Shown here piece after piece: positions 1-10,200 of a DNA stretch of 58,175 nt. Numbering within the stretch: the first letter of the stretch is position 1; each line of letters opens with the position of its first letter. The position numbers and the translations under genes are program-made. A model generated the notes under the pieces. That model was not told the origin of the DNA and did no database searches. It saw only the letters and a list, made by a program, of their open reading frames with translations. Source of the DNA: Bacillota bacterium (GTDB lineage: Bacteria > Bacillota > Clostridia > Acetivibrionales > DSM-1351); assembly GCA_023397905.1 (NCBI GenBank), contig JAEWSZ010000155.1, forward strand, positions 1-58,175, in the 5' to 3' direction.

Positions 1-1
1 A

Positions 2-382
2 GCCTCTACCGTGGGAGAAGTGGTACCCTGTAATGAATTTTATGATTATGAGGCAAAATACCAGGTGGGAGACGACTCAAAGGTGGTAATACCCGCCGAA
101 AATCTTCCGGCCGAAACTGTTCTGAAAATAAGAGAATATGCTGTGAGAGCTTTTAAGTGCCTTGACTGTGCAGGCTTGTCCAGAGTGGATTTCTTTGTTC
201 ACAGGACCACGGGAGAGATTTATATAAACGAAATAAACACCCTTCCCGGCTTCACAAAAATAAGCATGTATCCAAAGCTCTGGGAGGCCAGCGGCATACC
301 GTATCCTCAGCTTATCGACAAGCTTATAGAGCTTGCCTTCGAGCGGTTTGAGGACAACAAACGAGAATTTACCAACTCATAA
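2..382 (+). CDS. ddl: D-alanine--D-alanine ligase, C-terminal fragment
   Basis: This is the 3' end of a gene that begins before the window; about 126 residues are visible in an open frame that runs off the left edge. The fragment carries the end of the ATP-grasp fold: an R-V-D-F-F segment followed by Y-I-N-E-I-N-T-L-P-G-F-T, the metal- and substrate-binding motif near the C-terminus of D-Ala-D-Ala ligases. The enzyme joins two D-alanines with ATP in the cytoplasm to make the end of the peptidoglycan stem peptide. It is followed by a 130-base gap and then a DUF1934 gene and argS, all on the same strand. The active site is only partly visible, so a related D-Ala-D-Lac ligase cannot be excluded. 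Confidence 0.9.
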   Translation, partial: ASTVGEVVPCNEFYDYEAKYQVGDDSKVVIPAENLPAETVLKIREYAVRAFKCLDCAGLSRVDFFVHRTTGEIYINEINTLPGFTKISMYPKLWEASGIPYPQLIDKLIELAFERFEDNKREFTNS

Positions 383-513
383 GGAATTTATTTTAGATCC
401 AGGGGCATAAAGATTTTTTTGCAAGTTTAATTTTGGGTGTTGAAAAAGTTACCGCAAATGTATATCATATTGAAAGACGAAAAACTCACCTCGAAATTAA
501 AGGAGGAAACTGG

Positions 514-981
514 ATGAGCAAAAACGTGATAATAAATGTAAGAGGCATTCAGACAGATCTTGAAAACGACGAAAATACTCTTGAACTTATCACAGAAGGT
601 AAATACTATCAGAAGGGCAATAATTACTATATAACATATAAAGAGAGCGAAGTAACCGGAATGGAGGGAACTACCACAACTCTTAAGGTTGGAGACGGAG
701 TGGTGACGCTCATGCGGTTCGGCAAGGTGAATTCTCAGTTTGTATTTCAAAAGGGGCTGAAGCATCTGTCGGCCTATGACACCGAGTACGGCAGCTTTAC
801 CATAGGCGTCTACGCCAGCAATGTGGATATAAACATAGACGATTCAGGCGGGGAAATACGCATTGGATATCAGGTTGAAATAGATAACCACAGTACAGGA
901 AAAAACGATTTTTACATGCAAATCAGAGAGGTAGGAGCAGCAAATGAAAAACATAACAGAGGAAATACGCCGGCAAATTAA
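514..981 (+). CDS. DUF1934 family beta-barrel protein
   Basis: A 155-residue protein of the DUF1934 (YwiB-like) family, small calycin-like beta-barrels of unknown function that typically lie directly upstream of argS in Clostridia and Bacillus. It starts MSKNVIINVRGIQ, has alternating beta strands and no signal peptide or membrane segment, so it is probably cytoplasmic. I chose ATG 514 because AAAGGAGG sits 6-8 bases upstream; the frame stays open to 433, but that extension has no ribosome site and is unlike the family. Its 3' end overlaps the argS start by 38 bases, which indicates translational coupling. The family assignment rests on context and fold pattern. Confidence 0.85.
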   Translation: MSKNVIINVRGIQTDLENDENTLELITEGKYYQKGNNYYITYKESEVTGMEGTTTTLKVGDGVVTLMRFGKVNSQFVFQKGLKHLSAYDTEYGSFTIGVYASNVDINIDDSGGEIRIGYQVEIDNHSTGKNDFYMQIREVGAANEKHNRGNTPAN

Positions 982-2638
982 AAATACCGTGCTGGATTCC
1001 ATTGAAAAATCCATAAAAAACGGAGAATTGCCTCCGCTTGAAATAACGGACGTTTTTATCGAAATACCGAGAGAAAAGGGACACGGCGATTTTTCCACCA
1101 ATATTGCCATGCAGATTACAAAAACCGCCAAAAAGGCCCCGCGTCAGATAGCGGACATTATAATCAAAAATATCGATTTAAAGGATACCTATGTTGCCGA
1201 GGTGACCTGCGCAGGTCCGGGATTCATTAATTTTACACTGGATACGCGGTATCTCTACGATGCCGTCAGAATAATAAAAGAAGAGAAAGAGCAATACGGA
1301 AGAATAAATATTGGAAACGGCAAAAAAGTGATGGTGGAATTTGTCAGTGCGAACCCGACAGGGCCGCTTCACATGGGAAACGCCAGGGGAGGCGCCCTTG
1401 GGGATCTGATAGCCAGCGTCCTGGATGCGGCAGGCTACGATGTGACGAGAGAATTTCTGATAAATGATGCGGGAAATCAGATAGAAAAATTCGGGACTTC
1501 CCTGGAAGCCAGGTATATACAGCTAATCAAAGGGGAAGACGCAGTAGAATTTCCTGAGGACGGATATCACGGAGAAGATATCACCGAGCATATGAAGGAT
1601 TTTATTGAAATCCACGGAGACAGCTATATCAATACTGCTTCCGAGGAAAGAAAAAAGGTCTTTGTGGATTTCGCCCTGCCAAGGAATATTGCGAGGATAA
1701 GGGAAGGGCTGGAAAGCTACGGAATAAGCTTTGACGTGTGGTTCTCAGAGCAGACGCTGCACAAAAGCGGCCAGGTGGCGGAAACAATAGAGCTGCTCAG
1801 GAAAAACGGCTGTACCTTGGAAAACGACGGAGCCCTGTGGCTTAAAGGCTCTGTCATAGGCAGTGACAAGGACGAGGTCCTGGTGCGGAATAACGGTATT
1901 CCCACCTATTTTGCGGCCGACATAGCCTACCACAGAAACAAGTTTGAGAAGAGGGGCTTTGAATGGGTAATAAACCTCTGGGGCGCCGATCACCATGGAC
2001 ATGTGGCCAGGATGAAGGCGGCCATGGCGGCAATAGGCATAAACCCGGACAAGCTTGATGTCGTGCTGTTCCAGCTGGTCCGCCTGTACAGAAACGGCGA
2101 AATCGCAAGAATGTCCAAGAGGACCGGAAAATCCATTTCCCTGATGGACCTGGTGGATGAAGTTGGCAGGGATGCCGTAAGATTTTTCTTTAACACAAAA
2201 GCCTCGGGCAGTCACCTGGACTTTGACCTGGACCTGGCCGTAAAGCAGTCAAATGAAAACCCCGTTTTCTATGTGCAGTATGCCCACGCCAGAATTTGCA
2301 GCATGCTGAAGCTGCTTGAAAGCGAAGGAATCGCTATTCCTGAAACAAAGGATGCTGCGCTTGCTCTCCTGGACAAACCGGAAGAAATCGAGCTTATCAA
2401 AAAGCTTTCGGAGTATCCGGATGAGATAAGGATATCCGCAGAAACACTGGAACCCAGCCGTTTGACCAGATATGTACTTGAAGTGGCGGCTTCCTTTCAC
2501 AGCTTTTACAATGCCTGCCGCGTAAGGGGCGAGGAAACGGAGCTGATGAAGGCCAGGCTGGTGCTGGTGGACTGCACGCGGATAGTCATCAGAAATGTCC
2601 TGGACCTGCTTAGCATAAGCGCCCCGGAAAGAATGTAA
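944..2638 (+). CDS. argS: Arginyl-tRNA synthetase
   Basis: A 564-residue class I aminoacyl-tRNA synthetase of normal length for bacterial ArgRS. It charges tRNA-Arg with arginine using ATP in the cytoplasm. Visible landmarks are the N-terminal Add-1 domain (about residues 1-110), the HIGH-type motif as HMGN at 143-146 within a GPLHMGN-A-R-G-G-A-L-G-D block, the KMSKS-type loop as RMSKR at 389-393, and a C-terminal helical anticodon-binding domain ending in R-N-V-L-D-L-L. The start ATG 944 follows a GAGGTAGGAG ribosome site inside the end of the DUF1934 gene. The gene ends at a hairpin terminator shared with the convergent AraC-type gene. Confidence 0.98.
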   Translation: MKNITEEIRRQIKNTVLDSIEKSIKNGELPPLEITDVFIEIPREKGHGDFSTNIAMQITKTAKKAPRQIADIIIKNIDLKDTYVAEVTCAGPGFINFTLDTRYLYDAVRIIKEEKEQYGRINIGNGKKVMVEFVSANPTGPLHMGNARGGALGDLIASVLDAAGYDVTREFLINDAGNQIEKFGTSLEARYIQLIKGEDAVEFPEDGYHGEDITEHMKDFIEIHGDSYINTASEERKKVFVDFALPRNIARIREGLESYGISFDVWFSEQTLHKSGQVAETIELLRKNGCTLENDGALWLKGSVIGSDKDEVLVRNNGIPTYFAADIAYHRNKFEKRGFEWVINLWGADHHGHVARMKAAMAAIGINPDKLDVVLFQLVRLYRNGEIARMSKRTGKSISLMDLVDEVGRDAVRFFFNTKASGSHLDFDLDLAVKQSNENPVFYVQYAHARICSMLKLLESEGIAIPETKDAALALLDKPEEIELIKKLSEYPDEIRISAETLEPSRLTRYVLEVAASFHSFYNACRVRGEETELMKARLVLVDCTRIVIRNVLDLLSISAPERM

Positions 2639-2653
2639 TATAAATTTTGAAAT

Positions 2654-2685
2654 AAAGCAGGCTTGCGTATTGCAGGCCTGCTTTT
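2654..2685. terminator. Bidirectional terminator between argS and the AraC-type gene
   Basis: A 9-base perfect inverted repeat, AAAGCAGGC (2654-2662) and GCCTGCTTT (2676-2684), is followed by T-rich sequence on both strands. It lies between two converging genes, and its right arm touches the stop codon of the AraC-type gene. Confidence 0.8.
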
Positions 2686-3625
2686 AGGGTTCTTCTTCTG
2701 CCGGCGGCAGAATTCTGTCCCCCGGATTCTGCATTGAATAGTCCGTCTGGTACTTCTTCGGCGGCACGCCATAATACTTCTTGAACAGCCTGCTGAACTG
2801 GGCAACGTCGGCAATTCCGAAAAGATTGCTGATGTCGCTGACCTTAAAGTTCATTTTAAGATATCCGGCGGCGATGGAAGTCCTTCTTTGATTTATGTAT
2901 TCGGTTATGGTTTTTTTCATGTGCTTCTTAAAAAGCTGCTGCAGGTTTCTTTCGGAGGTATACGCGCTTGCCGCGATCTCGCCGGTATGGATCCTGCGAT
3001 GCAGGTTTGATTCTATGAAACTGACGGCCCGTTCAACGGCAGTAACAGACCGGACAGGTTTCTGAAACTGGGTTTCATGAATATCGGCCAGAGAAAATAT
3101 ACTTTCCAGGGCCATGTTCTTAACGGCCTGATATAATCCGTATTTTATTTGGGAATCCGGTTCGGCGTAGCTGCCAATAAAGTGGAGGTATGTGAAAAGC
3201 TGCTTTTGCGACCGGCTGATGATGTGATGCTTTAGCAGGAATTCCTTCAGCATTTTTTCCTCATAGAGCTTTGGCGGCATATTGGAATTTTCATGTATGT
3301 TTATTCTGAAAAATACCAGGTACAGGTGATCCTGTAAGGGATTACCTGCGGGATGGATCCGTATCTCGTGGTCGGTTTTCGGTTCGGCCAGAAATATATC
3401 CCCTTCATATACTTTATATATCCTGCCTCCGTGTAAAAATTCCCCGGACCCTCCGGTGACAAGGCACAATTCGTAAAAATTATGGTAATGCAGTCCGTTT
3501 GACGGCGTATTGGCATCAAATACGCAGAAAGAGCCCGGTTCTATATTTATGAGGTAATTTCCCAGTATCTCCTCTATCTTGATTTCATTTATTTTATTAA
3601 ATTGATATGCCGGTCCGCCGTTCAT
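2684..3625 (-). CDS. AraC-family transcriptional regulator with cupin sensor domain
   Basis: A 313-residue regulator. The N-terminal half (about residues 40-130) is a cupin-like AraC binding domain with an H-Y-H-N-F-Y-E-L pattern and G-D-I-F-L-A, expected to bind a small molecule. The C-terminal 100 residues form two helix-turn-helix units (A-S-A-Y-T-S-E-R-N-L-Q-Q-L-F, then F-G-I-A-D-V-A-Q-F-S-R-L-F-K-K-Y-Y-G), ending in P-P-K-K-Y-Q. It is divergent from the URO-D-family gene with 273 bases between them, and each gene has its own promoter there, so the URO-D gene is its most likely target. The ligand is unknown. GAGGGGAG lies upstream of the start ATG on the minus strand. Confidence 0.93.
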   Translation of the reverse strand: MNGGPAYQFNKINEIKIEEILGNYLINIEPGSFCVFDANTPSNGLHYHNFYELCLVTGGSGEFLHGGRIYKVYEGDIFLAEPKTDHEIRIHPAGNPLQDHLYLVFFRINIHENSNMPPKLYEEKMLKEFLLKHHIISRSQKQLFTYLHFIGSYAEPDSQIKYGLYQAVKNMALESIFSLADIHETQFQKPVRSVTAVERAVSFIESNLHRRIHTGEIAASAYTSERNLQQLFKKHMKKTITEYINQRRTSIAAGYLKMNFKVSDISNLFGIADVAQFSRLFKKYYGVPPKKYQTDYSMQNPGDRILPPAEEEP

Positions 3626-3674
3626 AAAAGTACTCCCCTCTTAAAGAAAATAAAAAGCAGTTGATAGTGGCTTC

Positions 3675-3703
3675 ATAGTATTATAATTTGCGTAATAAGT
3701 CAA
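3675..3703 (-). promoter_or_regulatory. Promoter of the AraC-type gene
   Basis: On the minus strand TTGACT (3703-3698) and TACTAT (3680-3675) are separated by 17 bases, about 50 bases upstream of the AraC-type start. This is a good housekeeping sigma-A match. Confidence 0.65.
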
Positions 3704-3723
3704 TAAAACTTCACCGCAGCTCA

Positions 3724-3751
3724 TTCACATAAAACCTGAAAACACTATAAT
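3724..3751 (+). promoter_or_regulatory. Promoter of the URO-D-family gene
   Basis: TTCACA (3724-3729) and TATAAT (3746-3751) are 16 bases apart and face the URO-D-family gene about 150 bases away. Just downstream, CATGGA (3776-3781) and TCCATG (3789-3794) form a small inverted repeat that could be an operator for the divergent AraC-type regulator; that role is inference. Confidence 0.55.
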
Positions 3752-3898
3752 ATAGTTATAAAATCAATTGAAACCCATGGAGTAAATATCCATGAATAAA
3801 AACATTATTTATCAAGTGTAAAGGGGACGCTGCAAAATATAATTAAATTCAATGATTTGAATTATTATTTTGAAACATCCCCGGGAAGGAAATGTGAA

Positions 3899-5065
3899 AT
3901 GAATACGCCGGATGAATTAAAGGAAAAAAGAGAGACCATGAAGTCCAGGGAAAGAGTTCTGAGAACCATTAACCACCAGCCTGTGGACCGTATGCCCATA
4001 GACCTGGGTTTTCACTATTCTACGGGAATATCGGCCTTTGCCTACTGGAATCTGCGTGAATACCTGGGCCTTTCCACGGATAATATCGAGGTGCCGGATA
4101 TGTTCCAGTTTCTGGCCCGGGTGGATGAGGACGTTCTGAAAAGATTTCATTGCGACTGCATATTGCTGAATCCGGGCTGGAAGAAGACCGCCAGGTGGAA
4201 TCCCAGGGGTAAATACAATTTTATTATTCCCCAGGGAGCAGCGCCGGAAATGCAGCCCGACGGAAGCTGGGTAATAGGACGGGGCAATGCCAGGACCAAA
4301 ATGCCGAAGGGAGGATTTTTCTTCGACGGAGCAGCCCCTTCTCTTGAGGATACCACCGAGGATGAAATGCTCGGGAGATATGCCGCGGAAGCGGAAAGGA
4401 TATTCAATGAGACGGATTATTTCACCATGTTCATAGGCTACCACGCCTATTTTGTCTGTGACGACATAGACTGGCAGTGCAGGATGATAACCGATCCTGA
4501 GGAGATACTGGAGGAAAACCGGCGTATCCATGAAGACCAGATAAGGTCGGTAACGAAGGTAATTAATTCGATGGGGAATCATATACAGGCCATTGCCATA
4601 AATTCCGACCTGGGGTCCCAGAACGGGCCCCTTTGCAATCCGGCTTTGTATGATGACCTGTGCGCGCCATTCGTTAAACAATTCTGCGACTTTGTACATC
4701 AGAACAGTGATCTGAAAATATTTATTCACAGCTGCGGGGCTATCAGACCATTTATTCCCACATTAATTGACTGCGGAGTGGACATATTCAATCCCGTGCA
4801 GATCTCTGCCAGGGACATGGACCCCCTTTCACTTAAAAAGGAATTCGGAGACAGGGCCACTTTCTGGGGAGGAGGGTGCAACACCCAGTCGGTGCTCAAT
4901 ATGGGAACCCCGGAAGAGGTGGCCGCCAATGTCAGGGAGCTTGTGGGCATATTCAAGCCGGGAGGAGGATTTGTGTTTAACCAGGTCCATAACATAATGG
5001 GGGATGTAAAGCCGGAAAATATCGTAACGATGTTCGACACCGCATACGGGGAAAGCTTTTTTTAA
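3899..5065 (+). CDS. URO-D family protein (corrinoid methyltransferase-like)
   Basis: A 388-residue member of the uroporphyrinogen decarboxylase superfamily. It opens with SRERVLRTINHQPVDRMPID, the usual start of the MtaA/MtbA-like branch. H-S-C at 277-279 and a further Cys at 327 (G-G-G-C-N) match the spaced His-Cys-Cys zinc ligands of corrinoid:thiol methyltransferases rather than true heme-pathway decarboxylases. The likely role is methyl transfer from a methylated corrinoid protein, but no corrinoid protein gene is adjacent, so the substrate is open. Start ATG 3899 was chosen for GGGAAGGA 8 bases upstream; an in-frame ATG at 3857 lacks a ribosome site. The neighbouring divergent AraC-type gene is the probable regulator. 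Confidence 0.8.
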   Translation: MNTPDELKEKRETMKSRERVLRTINHQPVDRMPIDLGFHYSTGISAFAYWNLREYLGLSTDNIEVPDMFQFLARVDEDVLKRFHCDCILLNPGWKKTARWNPRGKYNFIIPQGAAPEMQPDGSWVIGRGNARTKMPKGGFFFDGAAPSLEDTTEDEMLGRYAAEAERIFNETDYFTMFIGYHAYFVCDDIDWQCRMITDPEEILEENRRIHEDQIRSVTKVINSMGNHIQAIAINSDLGSQNGPLCNPALYDDLCAPFVKQFCDFVHQNSDLKIFIHSCGAIRPFIPTLIDCGVDIFNPVQISARDMDPLSLKKEFGDRATFWGGGCNTQSVLNMGTPEEVAANVRELVGIFKPGGGFVFNQVHNIMGDVKPENIVTMFDTAYGESFF

Positions 5066-5144
5066 ATATGAAAATGGGTGCTGCAAAATAAGAGATGTCC
5101 GGTATATGTAAAAAAATTTTACCGGCCCGCAGGTACAACTTATT

Positions 5145-5185
5145 CAATGGGAAGCACGGTGTACCTTTACCCGTGCCTCCCATTG
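5145..5185. terminator. Long hairpin between converging genes
   Basis: CAATGGGA (5145-5152) plus GCACGG (5154-5159) pairs with CCGTGC (5171-5176) plus TCCCATTG (5178-5185), a 14-pair stem with one A/C mismatch. It lies between the converging URO-D and chemotaxis-receptor genes. There is no clean T-run on either side, so termination would be atypical. Confidence 0.55.
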
Positions 5186-5192
5186 GCACAGT

Positions 5193-6890
5193 CTAAATCT
5201 TAAAACGCGACACATAGGATTTTAAATTGTCTGTGGACTCCTTGGAGCTGCCGGAGAGTCTCACCACTTCGGCGCTCATTTCTATCATTTCGGAAGCCTT
5301 CACCGCTATATTCGACGTACCTCCGGCACATTCGTTTGTGGATATGGCGACTTCGTTTATAGCCCTGTTCATACCTGCAATGGAATTCAGCAGCTCCTGG
5401 GAAGTGGCGCTGAAATCCACCAGCATGCCGTCGATGTGCGCGGCATCCACGCTGTATTGCTCACTGGCCTCGACCTGGCTGCCATAGTCTTTGATAACTG
5501 TGTCCTCTATAAAGGACAGGATGTTCTGTGAGTTGGAAGCGAGGTTTTCCACGGCGCCGAATACATTTTTGGTGACCTCCTGTATTTTGACGACGGTTTT
5601 TTTGGAATCTTCCGCAAGCTTTCTTATTTCATCGGCAACCACCGCAAAGCCGCGGCCCGCCTCGCCTGCCCTGGAGGCTTCGATGGCGGCGTTCAGAGCC
5701 AGCAGATTTGTCTGCGAGGTTATCTGCATTATCGCCTCAGACAGGAGCCGTATTTCTTCAATGGATTTCGATTGCTCAATGGCCTCTGTAAGGCCTGTAT
5801 TTGCGGATATATAAATATCGTTGGCGGTATTGCTGGATTCCTTCACGGCCGATTTCAACGCTTCCGCCTTCGAGCTGATTTCCCTGGCGGCAAGTGAGGC
5901 GGACCGGGCCTTCTGTGCAATGCTTTGAATTGAAATCTCAATCTCCGATGAGGCGGCATTCATCTCCTGCATGGCGGAGGCCGTTTGCTCCATGCTCGCG
6001 GACAGCTCCTCAGTGGTGGAGGACACATCCTCGATGTTGGAATTGAGACCTGAGATACTGGTGACGGTCAGACCCAGGGCAGAGTCAATGGAATGGGACT
6101 CATTCAGTATAGTCTTTATTATACCCTGCATGGCCTGCTGAGTTTTATTTGCCGACCTGGAGATCTCACCCAGCTCGTTTTTCAGCTTCAGCGCTTTCTC
6201 ATCCTGTGAAATGAATCCAAAATCTCCTTCGGCAAATTTGTTGAGCTGAAGGTTTACGCCCTTGATGGTTTTACTCAGACTGTTACCCGTAAGGTAGATC
6301 AGGACCACTCCGGCCAGAAGGGCCACAATGATGACAATTCCTATGATCCCTACCAGTGAAAATATTTCATTGTCTATTATAGTCTTGTCAACGCCTGTAA
6401 ACCACATTCCTATGATCTGGCCGGTTTTGTCCTTTATGGGAGTATAATATGTATACGCATTCTTACCGGCTACCACGGCAGTGCCCTGATAGGGCTTCCC
6501 ATCCTTCAAAACAGTGTTTATGACTGCCTCGGAGGCTTTTGTACCGGTGGCCCTGCTCCCGTTGTCAAGAAATACATTTGTTGAAACACGGGTGTCGTTC
6601 ATAAATATTGTTGCAAGGTAGCCGTTCTTCTCTTTTATTGTGTCCACAAAATCGGTTGAATCATTGATTTTGGTATTTCCCTTATAAAGCGTATCGTCCT
6701 GGACTGACCAGTCGCCGGGGTACTGTATGTCAAAGAAAGCCAGATAAAGCTCTGTGTTGGATTTTACATCATTTTGATAATCTGCGGAGATAATTGCTGT
6801 AACCCTGAAGTAAACCAGAAAAAATACGGACAGCGCAAAAACCAGTAAAATTGCAGTAAAGGATAGTACCAATTTTAATTTTACCTTCAT
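5193..6890 (-). CDS. Methyl-accepting chemotaxis protein with single Cache sensor
   Basis: A 565-residue transmembrane chemoreceptor that controls CheA kinase activity. Order: membrane helix at about 7-29, an extracellular Cache-type sensor at about 30-180 (ending in the typical G-M-W-F-T-G-V-D-K), a second membrane helix at about 182-203, a HAMP linker to about 255, then the long helical signalling domain. The hairpin tip carries the invariant QTNLLALNAAIEASRAGEAG and then G-R-G-F-A-V-V-A-D-E-I-R-K-L-A. No C-terminal pentapeptide tether for CheR is seen. The start has GGGAGATGG upstream on the minus strand. No other chemotaxis gene is in the window, so this is an orphan receptor; the ligand is unknown. 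Confidence 0.96.
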   Translation of the reverse strand: MKVKLKLVLSFTAILLVFALSVFFLVYFRVTAIISADYQNDVKSNTELYLAFFDIQYPGDWSVQDDTLYKGNTKINDSTDFVDTIKEKNGYLATIFMNDTRVSTNVFLDNGSRATGTKASEAVINTVLKDGKPYQGTAVVAGKNAYTYYTPIKDKTGQIIGMWFTGVDKTIIDNEIFSLVGIIGIVIIVALLAGVVLIYLTGNSLSKTIKGVNLQLNKFAEGDFGFISQDEKALKLKNELGEISRSANKTQQAMQGIIKTILNESHSIDSALGLTVTSISGLNSNIEDVSSTTEELSASMEQTASAMQEMNAASSEIEISIQSIAQKARSASLAAREISSKAEALKSAVKESSNTANDIYISANTGLTEAIEQSKSIEEIRLLSEAIMQITSQTNLLALNAAIEASRAGEAGRGFAVVADEIRKLAEDSKKTVVKIQEVTKNVFGAVENLASNSQNILSFIEDTVIKDYGSQVEASEQYSVDAAHIDGMLVDFSATSQELLNSIAGMNRAINEVAISTNECAGGTSNIAVKASEMIEMSAEVVRLSGSSKESTDNLKSYVSRFKI

Positions 6891-6943
6891 TTAAATCCAT
6901 CTCCCTTTATTTGATTTGTAATACAGTATATATATCGTCGAAA

Positions 6944-6973
6944 ATATTATCGAAAAACATAGAATTTTGTCAA
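6944..6973 (-). promoter_or_regulatory. Sigma-A-type promoter of the chemotaxis receptor gene
   Basis: On the minus strand a perfect TTGACA (6973-6968) and TAATAT (6949-6944) are separated by 18 bases, about 60 bases upstream of the receptor start codon. Confidence 0.65.
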
Positions 6974-7095
6974 AAAAATTTAAAATATACTTCAATAAAA
7001 AATTTTCAAAAGAATATTTAACCGATCCCCGGGAATCCCGCAGTGTTGCGGATTTATTCATAACTTTGATAACTATTTGTAATGAAACTTTAATA

Positions 7096-7121
7096 TAAAA
7101 AGTGGCAAAAAAACCGATATA
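7096..7121 (+). promoter_or_regulatory. Possible sigma-D (motility-type) promoter for the SLH gene
   Basis: TAAA (7096-7099), 14 bases, then CCGATATA (7114-7121) matches the sigma-D/FliA consensus of TAAA, 14-16 bases, (G)CCGATAT. It lies about 100 bases before the first SLH protein gene. A weaker sigma-A alternative is TTGATA (7066-7071) with TTTAAT (7089-7094). The rest of the 6891-7223 gap is A/T-rich and holds no gene I can support. Confidence 0.45.
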
Positions 7122-7223
7122 ATAAGCATATATGGAAAAATGTGCATACCGGTGCAAAGGTTGACGGAAAAAGCCGGAAAGTCTGAAAGAAAATCGAAAA
7201 GTTCTAAAGGGATGGAGATACAA

Positions 7224-10200
7224 ATGAATTTTCTTAAATACAACAAAATTAAATTCAGCAAAAAACGTAAAATGAAAAACAGATCCAGAATAATTGCGGT
7301 AGCCCTATGTGCTGCCGTTATATTTCAGCAGGCGGGGATCGGGACCGCGGACGCGGCTGTTACCAAAGAGCAGGTAGTCAATTCGTACACTGCCGCCGCA
7401 AACGGACAGGCAGTTATAAATAATCTCAAATACACGGACATGCAGAATGCCGCCTATGATCTGAAAGACGCGGTATACCAGGACGGAGCGCTGAATTTGC
7501 TGCTGGGTGCCGGAAACACCAAGTTCAATCCAAACGGAAGCGTTTCAAAGGAATTTGCCTTATATCTGGTGTACATGGCAGCCAACAGGGCCCAGGATGT
7601 GGACACCCAGGGGCAGGCGCTGAATGCCGCCAGGACGGCCGACAGGAGAAAGACAAACATACAGGCAGTGCTAAATGACGGGAGCCTGCAGTTGGCTGCA
7701 AACGAAGGCCTGATATCGCAGCAGGAGCTGGCAGACGCACTTCAGGACGATCAGAGCGGCCTGGATGCCACAGCCTTTAAAAGAAGTGCTCCGGTGCAGA
7801 GGCAGGAGCTTGCCACATGGCTTGCAAAAGCGCTGATGCTGCCTCCGGCATACCAGGAGCAGGAGATATTCAACAGCTATTTCGACTGGAGCGGCGCAAA
7901 AGCTGAAAATGTTCCATACATAGAAGCGGTGCTGGAAAATAATATAATGAGCGGAGACGGCAAGGGCAGCTTTAATCCCAATCAGGCAGTGACCAGACAG
8001 CAGGCGGCCAGGATTCTGAAAAATGCCGAAAACGTCATACTGCCATTGAGAAATATGGAGAAGAGGACGGCCACCGTAGAGGATATCCAGTCCACCAGAG
8101 ACACCTCCAGGGGCTACAGGACTGATTACAATTCCTATGTGGTCAGAAATTCGGACGGATTTCTTGACGAGATAGTAACGGAATCCCGTTATCAGAATCC
8201 AACAACTACGTCAAATGAACTCACTGGAGCAACTCAGCCCTCGTACAGGACAGAGATACCTTTATATAAGAACGGAGCCATAACCACAGCCCAAAGCCTT
8301 AAAAAGGGCGACAGGATAGAGTATATCGTGGGAGTTGGCGACGGGGTTGTGAGATATGCCAGAGTGCTGTCAAACAGCGGAGAAACCAGCTATGTGGCGG
8401 CAGTTGTCAACAGCGCGAACTATGGGGCCAGGACAATCAACGTGACCCCCTTGAAGCAGAAGGTCCAGTACCCGGGCCAGGATATATCAAATCCGGAAAA
8501 ACAGACCTATACAAACGGAAATCTTGTCTATGAAAACTACTCATATTCCAATAATCTTCTGAACGCCGTAACAAAGGCGCCTTTGGATATGACTTCCATA
8601 CAGCCTGACAGCACCGTTATACTCGGAATAAGGCAGAACATTGTAACTGAAATAGTACCCATCACCGTGAAAAAGGATCGTGAGCAGGGACTGGTAGCGG
8701 GAATCGTTGAGGAAAACAATCCCCAGCTGGGATACCTGACCCTTTATAATGAGGACGGCACAGGAAAAACTCCTCTGGAGCTGTCGGGGCTCAGAACATT
8801 CAATTACTCGGATCCCAACAGCGTGGAGGTCTACAAGGGCCATGAGCCTGCCGGTCTTGAGGACATTGAAGCGGGAGACACGGTTTTTGTGAGGATAGAC
8901 AAAAACGGTACGGTGTCGTCCATCAGCAGCGTGTCAAATTATACCGTCCGTTACGGAACGGTCATAAATAAGAAAATAAGTTCCATATCGGTGGAGACAA
9001 ATAAAGGCGCCATCCAGTACAACACAGACGGCGCAGACGTGATAAAGGACGGAAAGCTCTCGAAGCTCAGCCAGCTTAAGGACGGCGACAGGGTGAAGCT
9101 ACTGGTGAACGAAGCTCCGAATATTACCATATTAAAGGAAATAACCATAGAATCCGGAGACAAGCAGGTGGCCAACGTATACAAGGGCAGCTTTGAAAGC
9201 TATGACGACAATCTGGGCCAGATTACTTTAAAGGACCCGTGGACCCTGAGAAACGGCAAATGGGTGAAGGATGAGGCCGAACCTTTTAAAACCGTCAGAC
9301 TCAGCGGTGATTTTACCGCTTATTACGATGGAAACACAAGGCCTCTGAGAGATCTGAACAGGCTGATGGCAGGGCTGACCGTGTATGTCGCCAGCATTAA
9401 GGATTACGGCAATGGGGAAAACGGAGTCGTAGCTGATTTCATAAATGAGCTTGACAAGGAAGTCCCCTATAATGACAAAGTATACACTGCCGGCTCCAAC
9501 AAATTTGTCCTTTCCCAGGCTCAGACCAGTATTTCATATAATCCGGGCACTATTGTGGTGAAGGATGGAAGGCTTGTCCAGGGCAGCAGCGTTTCGGCGG
9601 ACGATTATGCATATGTCATGGCAAACAGAGACAACAGCTCGGGAAATCTTGTGGCTGGGGTAGTATCGTTAGAGCAGAGGCCGGGAACGGAAACACTGCA
9701 GCTTTACAGAGGAAGGATCACCGGCATCGATGAATACAACAGCGTTACACTGCAGTCATATTCCAGGCTGAACGGGATTAACTGGGACTATGCAAATACG
9801 CCCATGACCTTCACGCTGAACTCAAATACCAGAATTACAGATACCGACGGTATCGTGGGTCAGGGGGATTTTACCACCTATAACGGGGCAAATACCTTCA
9901 GGGACAGGACAGTATATATACTCAGCGATGGGACAAATGCCGTTGAGATAAGCACCGCTCCTTACGGAAATGTGAATATATCCGGCGAGATCGCTACCAC
10001 TTCCGGTGCCGCAATCGACGTGGGCGGAGGAGTTCCGGCGGAACCAACGGCTATCAGCCTGCGGAACTGCAGATACTATAACACCTCCACTCATTTGTGG
10101 GTCAACATGGGAGACAGCAGTTTCAATCTTCTGGTCAATTCGCTGGTTCTGAAAAATAATCAGAGGGTAAGTCCTTCGACTCTTAAAAAGGGAGACAAGG

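Noticed and set aside
1745..2215. Long open frames on the minus strand across argS, and similar ones opposite pyrG and the URO-D gene.
   Set aside because: They are mirror frames of well-supported genes, without ribosome sites or family motifs.
3829..5090. GCTGCAAAATA flanks the URO-D-family gene on both sides, like an insertion scar.
   Set aside because: Eleven bases only, not at the gene ends, and with no inverted repeats or transposase nearby.
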